DNA of 64,000 nt from the NCBI GenBank assembly GCA_003194525.1, contig NBIV01000014.1:372001-436000 (forward strand), given 5' to 3'. Below the pieces are notes generated by a model, which had not been told where the DNA came from, made no database searches, and was given only the letters and a program-made list of their open reading frames with translations. The translations under genes were made by a program, and so were the position numbers. Within the stretch, counting starts at the first letter, position 1. Each line of letters opens with the position of its first letter. The DNA comes from Gracilariopsis chorda. Its lineage: Eukaryota; Rhodophyta; Florideophyceae; Gracilariales; Gracilariaceae. Shown in pieces: positions 32,734-42,196 of this stretch.

Positions 32734-33165
32734 ATGGGTGATAAAAGCGCGTGCTCTGTCTCCGGTTCTCCGGTAAATCCCTCTGCACCAGAGTCATCAA
32801 GCACACAAACGACAACAACAGCCACCCTCCAAAAGGGAAAAACGAACGACGACAACAACATCAACAACCACAGCCAACCTCCGAGACTTCTCGGGCGATA
32901 CACCACCGGTTTCCGGTCAGTTCCCCTGCCTCAGGGCGATCGAAATCCGGTACAACCGGGGAATATGGCTGCTGACCCTTCGGCGGCAAGTGCCGGACTT
33001 TCTATTCCCAGCGGGGTGACGGCGAATGAAAACGAAATCATCGCACGTTTCCTCCGGTGTGCCGGTCTTAGCGCTGCCAAGGTATCGGGGGATGTCACCA
33101 CCATGGCGGACGCGTTGGCCTACCGCCTTGCTGGGGGTTACGCCCCGGACGATGGGGGTGAGTGA
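32734..33165 (+). CDS. Antisense ORF inside the gypsy element (143 aa)
   Basis: An ATG-started frame (AAAATGG context) runs opposite to the element's own genes, in the roughly 680-bp space between the chromodomain and the 3' LTR. The product begins Ser/Thr/Asn-rich (MGDKSACSVSGSP) and ends with a small helical part (ARFLRCAGLSAAKVSGD, ALAYRLAGGYAPDDGG). No domain is recognised. Antisense ORFs in this position are known in some plant gypsy elements; function here is unknown and chance cannot be excluded. Confidence 0.35.
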   Translation: MGDKSACSVSGSPVNPSAPESSSTQTTTTATLQKGKTNDDNNINNHSQPPRLLGRYTTGFRSVPLPQGDRNPVQPGNMAADPSAASAGLSIPSGVTANENEIIARFLRCAGLSAAKVSGDVTTMADALAYRLAGGYAPDDGGE

Positions 33166-33356
33166 AACCTCTAGTCCAGTTTCCTGGTTCTTCTTTCCCT
33201 GGCTATGCCAGTTAGTGTAGTGTAGTATTGTGGGGAGCTAGCTGCTCCCTTGAATAAACTTTCCCGTTTAGAACGGTGCTTCTCGGTTGAGTTCCCCGTC
33301 TTCGACGGACCTTGTCTTGTTATCCTTTCCTTTCGCTCTCCGCTCGCGCGGCAACG

Positions 33357-34289
33357 TTACCCAACTTGGGCATTAACCAGCGTGGCTGGGGCTGCAGTTC
33401 CCGTTTGACGGTGGTATCGCAGGACCTGCGACCGTGGGAGGTGTTCGATTGGCTCCCACGTATCCCCACTGGGGTCATACCCGTACCAGTGGACGCGGTA
33501 TTGTAGAATACCATCCTGGTCCCAGGTGTGTCCGACAAGTCGGTCTACTACGAACTCTCGTTCGTAGACCTGCCGGCCGTGCCGGGTGGTGGTTGTAATC
33601 CCTGGCGAGGGTTGCCCGCGGTGCGGTATAATGTCCCTTAGCAGGGTGTTCGGCGATAACTCCGACGTTGCCGTGCGCTGTCCTAGTGGCCACTGCTCAT
33701 GCGGGAAAATATCCCTCAAGAGGGTGTGTGGTGTCACGGTTTTCACCGGCAAGTGGTTCCCCAGAGGGGTGTCGTTGTTCCCGTCTTCACGGTAGGCCGG
33801 GCGAACCGCCAGTCGGCGGGGGAATTGGGTTCCGCCTTCGCGGTTGAGCTCACGAACCGCGAGTTTGCGGGAAGATGACCGCTCCTGCGGGATCGGCATT
33901 TCCACAATCCCCTGGGGGGTCCCGTGCGACACGGTGATTGGGTGGCAAACCGCCTCCCTGCCAGGCGCACGAGCGCTCTGCACCATACGTTCCGGCGATG
34001 CCGTGGTGTCCCCGGCTACTGACGGGTTGCCTGGGGCTAACTCCGGTACACCGGTATTTTGGTCAAAATTCCCCTTTGGGGGGTGCCGGGCAGGTGCCGA
34101 TGATACCCTTTTCAGGGGAATTGCCGCTAAGCGCGGTGCACCATCTCCATGAGGAGGAGCAGCGTCCGGTACTACCGGTTTCGAGCGTGCGATGGCGCGC
34201 GTTTTTTCCCGAGTTCCTCGGTTCTTCGCCGCAGCGATGCGGGGGTTGGCGCAAATTATTCCCCGTAGCGGGGGCTTCGATTCCGTCAA
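33357..34289 (-). CDS. Gypsy Pol carboxy end with chromodomain (fossil)
   Basis: A Pro/Arg-rich linker is followed by a clear chromodomain near the carboxy end (about 33390-33560): EFVVDRLVGHT, then LQYRVHWYGYDPSGDTWEP with the conserved W and Y and the DxTWEP element, then IEHLPRSQVLRYH. In chromoviruses this tail targets integration to particular histone marks. Confidence 0.8.
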   Translation of the reverse strand: MTESKPPLRGIICANPRIAAAKNRGTREKTRAIARSKPVVPDAAPPHGDGAPRLAAIPLKRVSSAPARHPPKGNFDQNTGVPELAPGNPSVAGDTTASPERMVQSARAPGREAVCHPITVSHGTPQGIVEMPIPQERSSSRKLAVRELNREGGTQFPRRLAVRPAYREDGNNDTPLGNHLPVKTVTPHTLLRDIFPHEQWPLGQRTATSELSPNTLLRDIIPHRGQPSPGITTTTRHGRQVYEREFVVDRLVGHTWDQDGILQYRVHWYGYDPSGDTWEPIEHLPRSQVLRYHRQTGTAAPATLVNAQVG

Positions 34290-36213
34290 CGACGGGAGGC
34301 GTTTCCGGTGCTTGCGAGCCAGGGCTTAAAGCTTCAACTGCGGCTTGGCTGCCTTTTTCCCCAGGTTGGGTGTGGGGATTTCCCAACGGCGCTGGTGTAT
34401 CTGGGCGCCTCTTCTCCGCAAGGCGCGGGTCTGATCGACCTGATTGAACCGCTTCCGCGGGGACTTCCGCCAACGGCGGCTTCGAGGCATCGCCCTGCTC
34501 AGAGGATTGGGGGCAATCGTCACCATACTCCCTTATCGGGGATCCTTCCCTGACAGGGGTGTGCGGTAGTTGCGCTTCAACTTCCCGTGTAGCACGGTAT
34601 GTTTTCCGCGTTTGTGACGATGCCTCAGGGGATGGATTGGGAGATTGCCTTTCCGCTGCTGCGGTATTGGAGTGAGGCTTCTCGTTTTCCCGTGACAAAC
34701 GGTGTATTTGCCGCTTTTGCGGGGCCTGCGCGTCTGGTTCCTGTTGCACAGCACTGCCCGGGAACGGGGGATTAGTGTCGCGTGACATACTCCGTGCTCC
34801 ACGGTCAGTGTTCCGTATGTTACGGTGTGTTTCCCGTTGCGACGGCGATATCGTTCCTCGAAAACGAGTGTTCTCCTCCCCCTCCTTAGACGGAGCGGCG
34901 GGATAAGGGATAACATTCCCCGCCTGGCGGGTATAGATGCGCACCAGTGGGGCAGACGTGGTAGGGGCGGGCGCTGAGGGGCCCGAATTACCCGGCTGAG
35001 CCGGTGAGTCCGACAGAGTCGGTAGGTCTGAGAGTCCCCAGCTGGGGTTTGGTAGTACCGTAGGTCTAGTACTTCCGGATGGTTCCGGTGTTGCAGAGTC
35101 CGTAGAAACGGGGTTGCCTGGATCCAGGACTACCTCTGACGAGGGAGGAGGGGCAAGGACAATACGATCACGGGAAATCCGTTCGTGCGTGTCGCCCATC
35201 TCTACCACGACAGTGTCGGTGTTAACAGAGATGACCTTGAAGGGTCCATCCGCCACAGGCGAGAGTTTGTGACGCTTCTCCCGTTCCGGGTTGTAGTACT
35301 CCTTCCTGATGAAGACGTAGTTATTTGCCCGAATCGGGGGGGTCTTTCCACGCAAGCGAGCGTCAAAATCCCGCTTGTAAGCGGCTTGGGCCCGTGCCAT
35401 AGACTTCCGCGCAGCGGGGACCAGCTTGGAAAGCCATTGCTTCCATTGCTGCCGGTAGATACCCACAGATGGGAAATTGTCCAAGGTAGCTTGGGGTTCC
35501 AGCGCCACAGGCGGGGGTGTTCTAGATAGAACCAACTCGAATGTCGAAACTCCGGTAGTCCGGTGTACCTGCGTATTGTATGCGTAGGTTATCGCATCAG
35601 CGTACAGATCCCAATTCGTTGGGTGGTCAGCGACGTAGGAACGTGACGCCGCGAGTAACGTCCGGTTAAACCGTTCAACTTGCCCATTACACTGGGGGTG
35701 GTAGGTAGTCGTGAACAAGTTCTTGACATCCAGGATGCGACAAACATCCTGGAAGAACTTGCTCACGAACTGCCTCCCGTTGTCGGAGAGCACCTCCACA
35801 GGGGGACCGTAGAAAAAAATCCAGTGCGTCACCAGAGCCTGGGCCACCGTGAGAGCGGTTATCCTCCGAAGAGGGACAGTCCGTACCAGCTTAGAAAAGT
35901 GGTCGGTGATGACAAGTAGAAACTTGTTTCCACGTTTTGTGGTGAGTAGTGGTCCGAGAAGATCAATTGCGATAACCTCGAGTGGCGCCCTTGCGGGGAA
36001 TAGTTTCATCTTCTTCGCATTTTTGCGGAGCTTGACCCGATTCTTCGCGCATACGCTACAAAACCGCACAGTTGCGTAGCAATCCACCGCCATTGCGGGC
36101 CAATAGAAATCCCTTCGCAGGGTTAGGTAGAGTTTCCTCCCACCTGGGTGACCTCCAATGGGGGCGTAGTGTGATAGATGTAACACCCGCGATTGCAGGG
36201 AATGTGGTACCAC
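34063..36213 (-). CDS. Gypsy integrase region (fossil)
   Basis: Zinc-binding HHCC part (HLSHYAPIGGHPGG, CSVCAKNR), then the catalytic core: AIDLLGPL, LSDNGRQFVSKFF and HPQCNGQVERFNRTL. A GPY/F-like carboxy part follows (KLSPVADGPFKVISV), then a long Pro-rich linker leading toward the chromodomain. Confidence 0.85.
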   Translation of the reverse strand: MVPHSLQSRVLHLSHYAPIGGHPGGRKLYLTLRRDFYWPAMAVDCYATVRFCSVCAKNRVKLRKNAKKMKLFPARAPLEVIAIDLLGPLLTTKRGNKFLLVITDHFSKLVRTVPLRRITALTVAQALVTHWIFFYGPPVEVLSDNGRQFVSKFFQDVCRILDVKNLFTTTYHPQCNGQVERFNRTLLAASRSYVADHPTNWDLYADAITYAYNTQVHRTTGVSTFELVLSRTPPPVALEPQATLDNFPSVGIYRQQWKQWLSKLVPAARKSMARAQAAYKRDFDARLRGKTPPIRANNYVFIRKEYYNPEREKRHKLSPVADGPFKVISVNTDTVVVEMGDTHERISRDRIVLAPPPSSEVVLDPGNPVSTDSATPEPSGSTRPTVLPNPSWGLSDLPTLSDSPAQPGNSGPSAPAPTTSAPLVRIYTRQAGNVIPYPAAPSKEGEENTRFRGTISPSQRETHRNIRNTDRGARSMSRDTNPPFPGSAVQQEPDAQAPQKRQIHRLSRENEKPHSNTAAAERQSPNPSPEASSQTRKTYRATREVEAQLPHTPVREGSPIREYGDDCPQSSEQGDASKPPLAEVPAEAVQSGRSDPRLAEKRRPDTPAPLGNPHTQPGEKGSQAAVEALSPGSQAPETPPVVDGIEAPATGNNLRQPPHRCGEEPRNSGKNARHRTLETGSTGRCSSSWRWCTALSGNSPEKGIIGTCPAPPKGEF

Positions 36214-36330
36214 AATCTGTGGGCGGGCTTCGACCTTTCTTACGAGGTAGCCTTTGTCGTTTACCCCGAAAGGGAGATCTTCACCACCGTTGATACGGGC
36301 ACGAATTCTCGTACAGAATGGGTCGCCGAA

Positions 36331-39066
36331 TTATTCTCGGATCATTTCTTCCGGTGATACCGGTACAAAGTTTCCCGGTAACGGGTTCTCAGATTTATCT
36401 CGCGATGCGAGTAGTTCGTCAAAATAAGCATCCTCGTCCCAGTTTTCTGGCCTAGCCTCGACGGCATATTCCGGATCATCCGGGTCTATAGCCATGAAAC
36501 ATGGGACTTCATCATCCTCCGTTGGGAGTGCTTCCCCACTTGTGGGTAACCGCGACAAAGCGTCGGCCTGGGTGTTCTGCGCACCCTTTTTATAAATGAC
36601 TTGAAAGTCATATTCCGCGAGGCGGAGTCTCCAGTGCATGAGGCGTCCCGACGGGTCGGAGATATTCATTAACCATCTCAATGAGGAATGATCCGTGTAC
36701 ACGGTAAAGTGAACTCCCATAAGGTAGGGGCGCAGAGTGGTCATCGCCCATACGACGGCGAGGCACTCTTTCTCCGATACGGAGTAGTTCCGCTCATGAA
36801 CATTGAGCGAACGTGACCAATTACCAATTGGATGTCGTTCCCCCTCGGGGGTGGTTTGAAAAAGAGCACACCGGACTTGGTAGTCGCTCGAGTCCGTATC
36901 TACGGAGTATGGCAACCCAAGTTTTGGGAGATGTAGGATTGGTGCTGATGTGACAGCCTCCTTTAAGGAGTTAAAAGCTTCCGATTGCTCGGGCGTAAAT
37001 GTTCCCAATTTTGGGGGGTTCCCCTTTCGCAACAACGCGTTCAGGGGCGCTGCAGTATCCGAAAAGTTCGGGATAAACCGTCGATAGACGTTGACCAGCC
37101 CCAAAAAGGAGCGCAGTTCCGTTTGAGTACGGGGTTCTTTCGCCTCAACGAGGGATTTGACTCGAGCTTTCTCGATCGCTAACCGTCCAGGACGGATAAT
37201 GTGACCCAGATACTTCACAGTATCTGTGAAAAACTCGCATTTCCTCAACTTGAGAATAATTCCCGCATCGCGGAGTACGGTCAGCACGTCTCGGACGTGA
37301 GTGAGATGGTCGTCCAACGAGTTGGAGAAGATGATAATATCGTCAAGGTAGACCAGACAGCTCCGCCACTTAAAGCGGTTGAGTAGAATATCTACTGCAC
37401 GCTGAAAGGTGGCTGGGGCGTTGGTTAACCCAAACGGCATCCGCTTGAAGCGGTAGGTTCCTGCATGGCAGGTGAATGCGGTTTTGTCGCGATCCTCCTG
37501 TCTGACAGGTACTTGCCAATATCTCCAATTGGCATCAAGGGCCGTGAACACGGTGGCGTCTCCAAGGGAGTCAATGCACTCGTCCATACGAGGGATGGGG
37601 TACGTGTCCCTAACAGTCATGGCATTGAGCCGGCGGTAGTCGACACAGAACCTCCAGGTTCCGTCGGCCTTTAAAGCCAGTACAACTGGGGATGCCCAGG
37701 GTGATTGAGCGGGCTCAATCACACCTGTGCGGAGCATCTTGTCCACTTGGGACTGCTCCTTTTCCCGAGCTTTCGGACCTGCCCTGTAAGGGGGTTGTGC
37801 AACCGGTCGCGCACCGGGGATTAAATCGATCCGGTGTTCCGTTGCATTAATCTCGCCAAGCGAGCCATCCCACATTGTGGTGAATTCCCGTAACATAGTA
37901 CGGAGTTTGTGGCGGTGTGACTCTGGCACGTGGCTGAAGTCCAGCGCTTCAAGTGCTTTTTCCGGATCAATCCGGTCGTTGCTCGATAGAGCATTGTCCT
38001 GTGGAACAGGTTTGGTTCGCAATTCCGAGTTACTCGGTATGTTCGACGCTGAAGTAGCGGTTTCCTCCCCCTCCTTAGACTTGACGTCTTCCGACGGCGG
38101 GGCGAACTCCTCAGAAGAGGTGGTAACTCCGAGTACATCGGCGACTGTCATCTTTGTTGGAAGCATTCCCATAGGATGGGGGGTTACACTCCCAATTACT
38201 TGGTGTTTGACCAGATACTGGGGGTGTTTGCCAAGGTTGGCAACCAATATCCGGAAAGGAACATCCGGGGAAATGGAGACAATTCCATTAGCCAGCGCCA
38301 GCTGGGATTTCTCGTACAACGAGGCGAGGGGTTGTATAACCCGAAGACCGTGTTGACGGGAATTTACCTGCACCCAGACTTGGGACTCAGCCGGTATAGA
38401 AACCGAGGCAGCGACGCGGAGCTTTGTGGACTCGCGGGACGCGGGCGGTGGTTCCTGCGCAGCAGGGAGCGGAACTTGTTTCCGAGAGGACCGCTTTAGC
38501 GGGCGGCGAACAATCGGAACCGACGATCCGTCGTCAAGTTCTACACGCCTGAGGCGGGGCCTGATTGCGTCGACAAATCTGTCGCAGTAATCACATCCCA
38601 GTATGACTGGTGCTGCCAGTGAACGGCAAACGATGAAGTCCAACTTCACCACAGAGGTACCAAGTCTCACGACGAGGTCCACTGTGCCCACCGTTTGTAA
38701 CGGATTGTTGTTCGCATCCGAAATGTCGGGGACCGCGTCAGAGCGGATACGAGACCGCACAAGCGGGGGTAACAATGATTCCACAACAAAGTTGGGGCCT
38801 GCACCTGTATCCAGGACGGTGAGAAACCTCACCATAAACTGGGGGTCAAGGCCAAGGTCGGCATAGACCTTATAATTGCGCTTGGCCAAGACCAAGACTC
38901 TACCGGGAATCCGGGGATTTTTACTCCGTATCCACGGGCGACGCAACACACCGAGGTGCGCAGAGTCCGCGTCAGCGGTGTCTTTCCTCGAGAGGACTTT
39001 GACCGGGGAGCGAGGCGAGGACGCCTCGGGCGCCAACAGCCTCGTTCTTGAGGACGCCTCTCCCAA
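36331..39066 (-). CDS. Gypsy protease, reverse transcriptase and RNase H (fossil)
   Basis: Aspartic protease motif VLDTGAGPNFVVE, then reverse transcriptase blocks (WRFCVDYRRLNAMTVRDTYP; FKRMPFGLTNAPATFQ; CLVYLDDIIIFS), then a gypsy RNase H (VDTDSSDYQVRCALFQ; YTDHSSLRWLM; TQADALSRLP). Typical Ty3/gypsy order and spacing. Confidence 0.9.
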   Translation of the reverse strand: MGEASSRTRLLAPEASSPRSPVKVLSRKDTADADSAHLGVLRRPWIRSKNPRIPGRVLVLAKRNYKVYADLGLDPQFMVRFLTVLDTGAGPNFVVESLLPPLVRSRIRSDAVPDISDANNNPLQTVGTVDLVVRLGTSVVKLDFIVCRSLAAPVILGCDYCDRFVDAIRPRLRRVELDDGSSVPIVRRPLKRSSRKQVPLPAAQEPPPASRESTKLRVAASVSIPAESQVWVQVNSRQHGLRVIQPLASLYEKSQLALANGIVSISPDVPFRILVANLGKHPQYLVKHQVIGSVTPHPMGMLPTKMTVADVLGVTTSSEEFAPPSEDVKSKEGEETATSASNIPSNSELRTKPVPQDNALSSNDRIDPEKALEALDFSHVPESHRHKLRTMLREFTTMWDGSLGEINATEHRIDLIPGARPVAQPPYRAGPKAREKEQSQVDKMLRTGVIEPAQSPWASPVVLALKADGTWRFCVDYRRLNAMTVRDTYPIPRMDECIDSLGDATVFTALDANWRYWQVPVRQEDRDKTAFTCHAGTYRFKRMPFGLTNAPATFQRAVDILLNRFKWRSCLVYLDDIIIFSNSLDDHLTHVRDVLTVLRDAGIILKLRKCEFFTDTVKYLGHIIRPGRLAIEKARVKSLVEAKEPRTQTELRSFLGLVNVYRRFIPNFSDTAAPLNALLRKGNPPKLGTFTPEQSEAFNSLKEAVTSAPILHLPKLGLPYSVDTDSSDYQVRCALFQTTPEGERHPIGNWSRSLNVHERNYSVSEKECLAVVWAMTTLRPYLMGVHFTVYTDHSSLRWLMNISDPSGRLMHWRLRLAEYDFQVIYKKGAQNTQADALSRLPTSGEALPTEDDEVPCFMAIDPDDPEYAVEARPENWDEDAYFDELLASRDKSENPLPGNFVPVSPEEMIRE

Positions 39067-39083
39067 AGGGGAGACTCCCTCAG

Positions 39084-41258
39084 TTAGTTTTCCGCCGTCG
39101 GCGGTGGGTTGGTTTCCCCGAAAACGAGTGCTTCATCCCGTTGACGGGGGCTTCTATCCGCATAAGCGGGGGTTGCAACGGATGGTTGCGTGATCTCCCG
39201 AATCGGGGTGTATGAAGCTTGCCGCGCAGGCGGGGTCTGTGGTAGGGCGTGAAAAAAGTCCGTTTTAGCACGGAGGTAGGAAGCCGTCGAGACGGAACGT
39301 TTCTCCTCTGGAGTGAGGGCCTCATAATTTGCCACCACCTTGGCCATATCCTTCAGTGAACAAATACACTGAGGAGAGGTATGGCCATGGGCATAACACA
39401 GGTGGCAAATGAGAGCCAGCACCGCGACACGCGGATTATTATTCCGAGTATCGGAGAAGCGAACCGCAGGGCGGGTGTCAGTCCATCCAGGCCGTTGATA
39501 ACGGGATTGACCGTTTGAAAACGGGAGTCGTTGGGGTTGAACCCGACTGTTACCACCGTATAGAACGGGATCTTCTGTTCCCGTATCATGGGTCATCTCC
39601 GTCGTTGACGGTAACTCACTGGTGGGTATCGACACACCATCCCCCTGCACCAAATGCACGGTATCAAATCCCTGTCCAGGGTTCCCATCCGCGGTGAGCG
39701 GGAGAGAGGAAGCTTCGCTTTCCAGCAACAACGCCTTGGCGGATTTCGACCGATTGTTCGGAGTTCTTGCACGAAGTGCATCCCCTTCCGCTCGAGCGTG
39801 TTGGACCAGCTCGAGGTAGGTGATCCTCCGCTTTTCCTCCCGATAACGGGTAACTAAACTCCGGATTGCCGGGTCAAGACCATCAATGAACATGGTACTG
39901 CGCTCCCCAGCGGGGTATACGTTACCACATCTGTGGAAAGCCTTGTTAAGGCGCACCGAGTAATCGGTCTCGGTCTCTCCAGCACGCTGGCGTGTATCTC
40001 GCAAAGCGAGGATAGCCTGCTGAATAGCGGTGTTGGTGGCGTAGGAGCGCAGAAGATACTTCACAGCCTCCGGCCAGCAAGTAGCTCCTCCCTCGGAGGC
40101 GCGAGAAGATCCTCTGACAGAGGTGTATTGGTCCTCCGCCACTCCCCGTAAGAAATACGGTAAAGCCAAATAGGCTTGTCCCTCATTCATACCGAGGATA
40201 TCGGCCTCCGCTACAAAGCGGGATAGGAAATCCAGTACTAGGACTGGGTCCTCTCCAGTAAAATACTGGTTGCGGAGCGAGAGCTGCATTCGCTTAATGC
40301 ATTCTCGCACCTTTCCCGTACCACGGGGCGTGCGTCCAAGTGACGAGTCTTCGAGCCGGTAGTACCGGTATGATAAAAGCTTCCGGTAATCCGGGTTTGT
40401 CGGTTTCAATTCCCGGAGACCGGGGTGTCTTCTCCCCTTCTGGCGGGTTCGGACCACACCTTCAGTGGCTGATGACCGCTTCGAGCGGGAGGAGTAGCCT
40501 CGCTTCTCGTCCTCCGAGTCGGAGTCCGAGGAGCTCGAGCTAAAGGAATGGTTTCGGGATGAGTCCGACGATGTCGAAGAATCGGAGTCCAAATATTTTC
40601 GGTGGTGTTTCCGTCGATGACAGCGTTTCTTCTTCCCAGCAAGCTGGTCGTTGTGCGATGCCTCGTTTACCGGATCACCCGGGGATGGTTTGTCCATGAG
40701 GACGAACTGCTCCAGCGTCTCCAGGCGGGCACCAATCCGATCAAATCGGGCTTCAGCTCCTTCGATGAAGGTGGCGGGTTGTCCCAAACTCTCCAACACG
40801 GAGTTGACGTCAGACCGTAGAATACGGAGTTCCTCGGCGACCTCCTTTACGGGGGTTGCCGAGACCACCTCTTGGAGGGATTTTAGTTCCCCTACAAGGG
40901 TGTCATGGGCGGTCCACAGAGCGCGGACCTGGGATTCCAGGGAAGTCCCCTGGGGGTTTTTATCGCCCGTTCCACGAGGGCTTGAAGCCGCGACAGCAGG
41001 AGCAGGCCAGGGTGCCTGGGGCACTGCGGCAACAGCCGGAGTCGATGCTGCATTCCCCTGCGGGGGTGATAACGAGGGCAAAAGGAGGTTCCGGGGTTCC
41101 CGGTCGGGGGTATCATTCCGCGATGAAGCGGGGCCAGTACGGCTGGAACTTGTCCGTATAGGGATACGGGGTACGAACCGAACTTCGGGAGTGTCCGCGT
41201 TGTCGCGGGAGCGACTACGCGTAACCACTGGCTCCGCATCGGAGGGATTTCTCGACAT
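39084..41258 (-). CDS. Gypsy Gag (fossil)
   Basis: 724 codons. A Ser/Asp-rich stretch (SDSSTSSDSSRNHSFSSSSS) precedes the retrotransposon Gag helical core (ALPYFLRGVAEDQYTSVRG; TRQRAGETETDYSVRLNKAF), and a CCHC knuckle CHLCYAHGHTSPQC lies near the carboxy end. Confidence 0.85.
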   Translation of the reverse strand: MSRNPSDAEPVVTRSRSRDNADTPEVRFVPRIPIRTSSSRTGPASSRNDTPDREPRNLLLPSLSPPQGNAASTPAVAAVPQAPWPAPAVAASSPRGTGDKNPQGTSLESQVRALWTAHDTLVGELKSLQEVVSATPVKEVAEELRILRSDVNSVLESLGQPATFIEGAEARFDRIGARLETLEQFVLMDKPSPGDPVNEASHNDQLAGKKKRCHRRKHHRKYLDSDSSTSSDSSRNHSFSSSSSDSDSEDEKRGYSSRSKRSSATEGVVRTRQKGRRHPGLRELKPTNPDYRKLLSYRYYRLEDSSLGRTPRGTGKVRECIKRMQLSLRNQYFTGEDPVLVLDFLSRFVAEADILGMNEGQAYLALPYFLRGVAEDQYTSVRGSSRASEGGATCWPEAVKYLLRSYATNTAIQQAILALRDTRQRAGETETDYSVRLNKAFHRCGNVYPAGERSTMFIDGLDPAIRSLVTRYREEKRRITYLELVQHARAEGDALRARTPNNRSKSAKALLLESEASSLPLTADGNPGQGFDTVHLVQGDGVSIPTSELPSTTEMTHDTGTEDPVLYGGNSRVQPQRLPFSNGQSRYQRPGWTDTRPAVRFSDTRNNNPRVAVLALICHLCYAHGHTSPQCICSLKDMAKVVANYEALTPEEKRSVSTASYLRAKTDFFHALPQTPPARQASYTPIREITQPSVATPAYADRSPRQRDEALVFGETNPPPTAEN

Positions 41259-41363
41259 GAGAAAATACCGTTACGATGGGAAACGATCATGGAACTTCTG
41301 GTGAATAAAAACAAACCTCGTAAGAGGGAAAACAAAAACCGATTCTTGGTCTGGAGACCACTT

Positions 41364-42191
41364 TGTGGTGCAACGCCCCAAAGGAAAGAAACACCGAAAG
41401 ACGTTCGGGATCTTCCTCTCACGAGGTGAACCCAGTTGGGTAGAGCCCTCCCAGAGGTGTCACGGCGAAGCCGGTTTGTAAGACCAGGGACACCTGTCGC
41501 GACTCGCGCAGGGAGGTGAAGGCGAAGAATCGGTATCCGCGTGAGCGGGGTGTGATCCTCAGTAGAGGTATGTTTCCACGTAAGTGGGGGCGTGTGAGCG
41601 GATGCGCACACGAGGGCCGCGGATAGCGGGAGGTGCTACCCTAAAAAGGGGAAAAAGAAGGGGCGAAGAGGAGGAAGAGAGGATGAAGTGAGTCGCAAGA
41701 GCGACGGGGGCGAACGGCGATGCCGGTGGACAGGACTCCCTATACAGGGCGAAACACCAATGTTATTGGAACAATTACACTCCCAAGGATGGGCCTCTTT
41801 AGATGTGCAAGGGGGTTAGATGTCCCGTGGTTTACGGCGTTTCCCTCCAAGGAGGAGTAGAGTACGCGCGCAAGCCGTAACAGCTAGAGCCAAAATCCCC
41901 AGGTTGGGGTCCCTTGTTGGGGAAGGTTTACTGGTGCGACGGCAGTGCGCCGTCGCACTAAGTACTAGCTTCCCAGAAATGGGTGTGAAAATAATAAATA
42001 ATATTAACTAAAATACTCCACATTTCGTGGCAACATCCACTACTGTGGCCAACCGCCAATTGGCCCAAAACCGTGTCCCACGTGTCCATACCCACCATTG
42101 TGGGGCGTAGTTCATATACACACTACACAACCGATAATATCGGGAAAGCGTTCAAGCACCAAGAATCCCTCCCTGAGGGCGTTGCACTTCA
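41364..42191 (-). repeat. Gypsy LTR, right copy (5' LTR)
   Basis: 828 bp, same limits as the left copy. Several of the differences between the two copies that I checked fall in hairpin loops (for example ccaat-gca-attgg versus ccaat-gtt-attgg). Confidence 0.95.
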
Positions 42192-42196
42192 AATTT
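42192..42196. repeat. Gypsy target-site duplication, right copy
   Basis: AATTT, matching 31845-31849. Confidence 0.9.

Larger units (their letters stand above)
31850..42191 (-). mobile_element. Ty3/gypsy chromovirus-type LTR retrotransposon, nearly whole, nested in copia gag (10,342 bp)
   Basis: Two LTRs of 827 and 828 bp, TG...CA ends with short inverted tips (TGTGGTGCAA / TTGCACTTCA), a 5-bp duplication, a polypurine tract beside the left LTR and, in minus order, Gag, protease-RT-RNase H, integrase and a chromodomain. This order with a terminal chromodomain defines chromoviruses. The LTRs agree at roughly 94-95 % by eye, so the insertion is of intermediate age and clearly younger than the copia it sits in. 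The element looks nearly whole, with perhaps two or three breaks in pol. It is densely sprinkled with perfect micro-inverted repeats (see findings). Confidence 0.95.

Noticed and set aside
33938-34447. Plus-strand 169-codon frame within gypsy
   Set aside because: Opposite a clear integrase/chromodomain linker, with no motif and no start context as good as the 32734 ORF.
31850-42191. The gypsy micro-hairpins as a designed or CRISPR-like array
   Set aside because: Stems differ from site to site and spacing is irregular, so there is no constant repeat; only the inverted architecture recurs.
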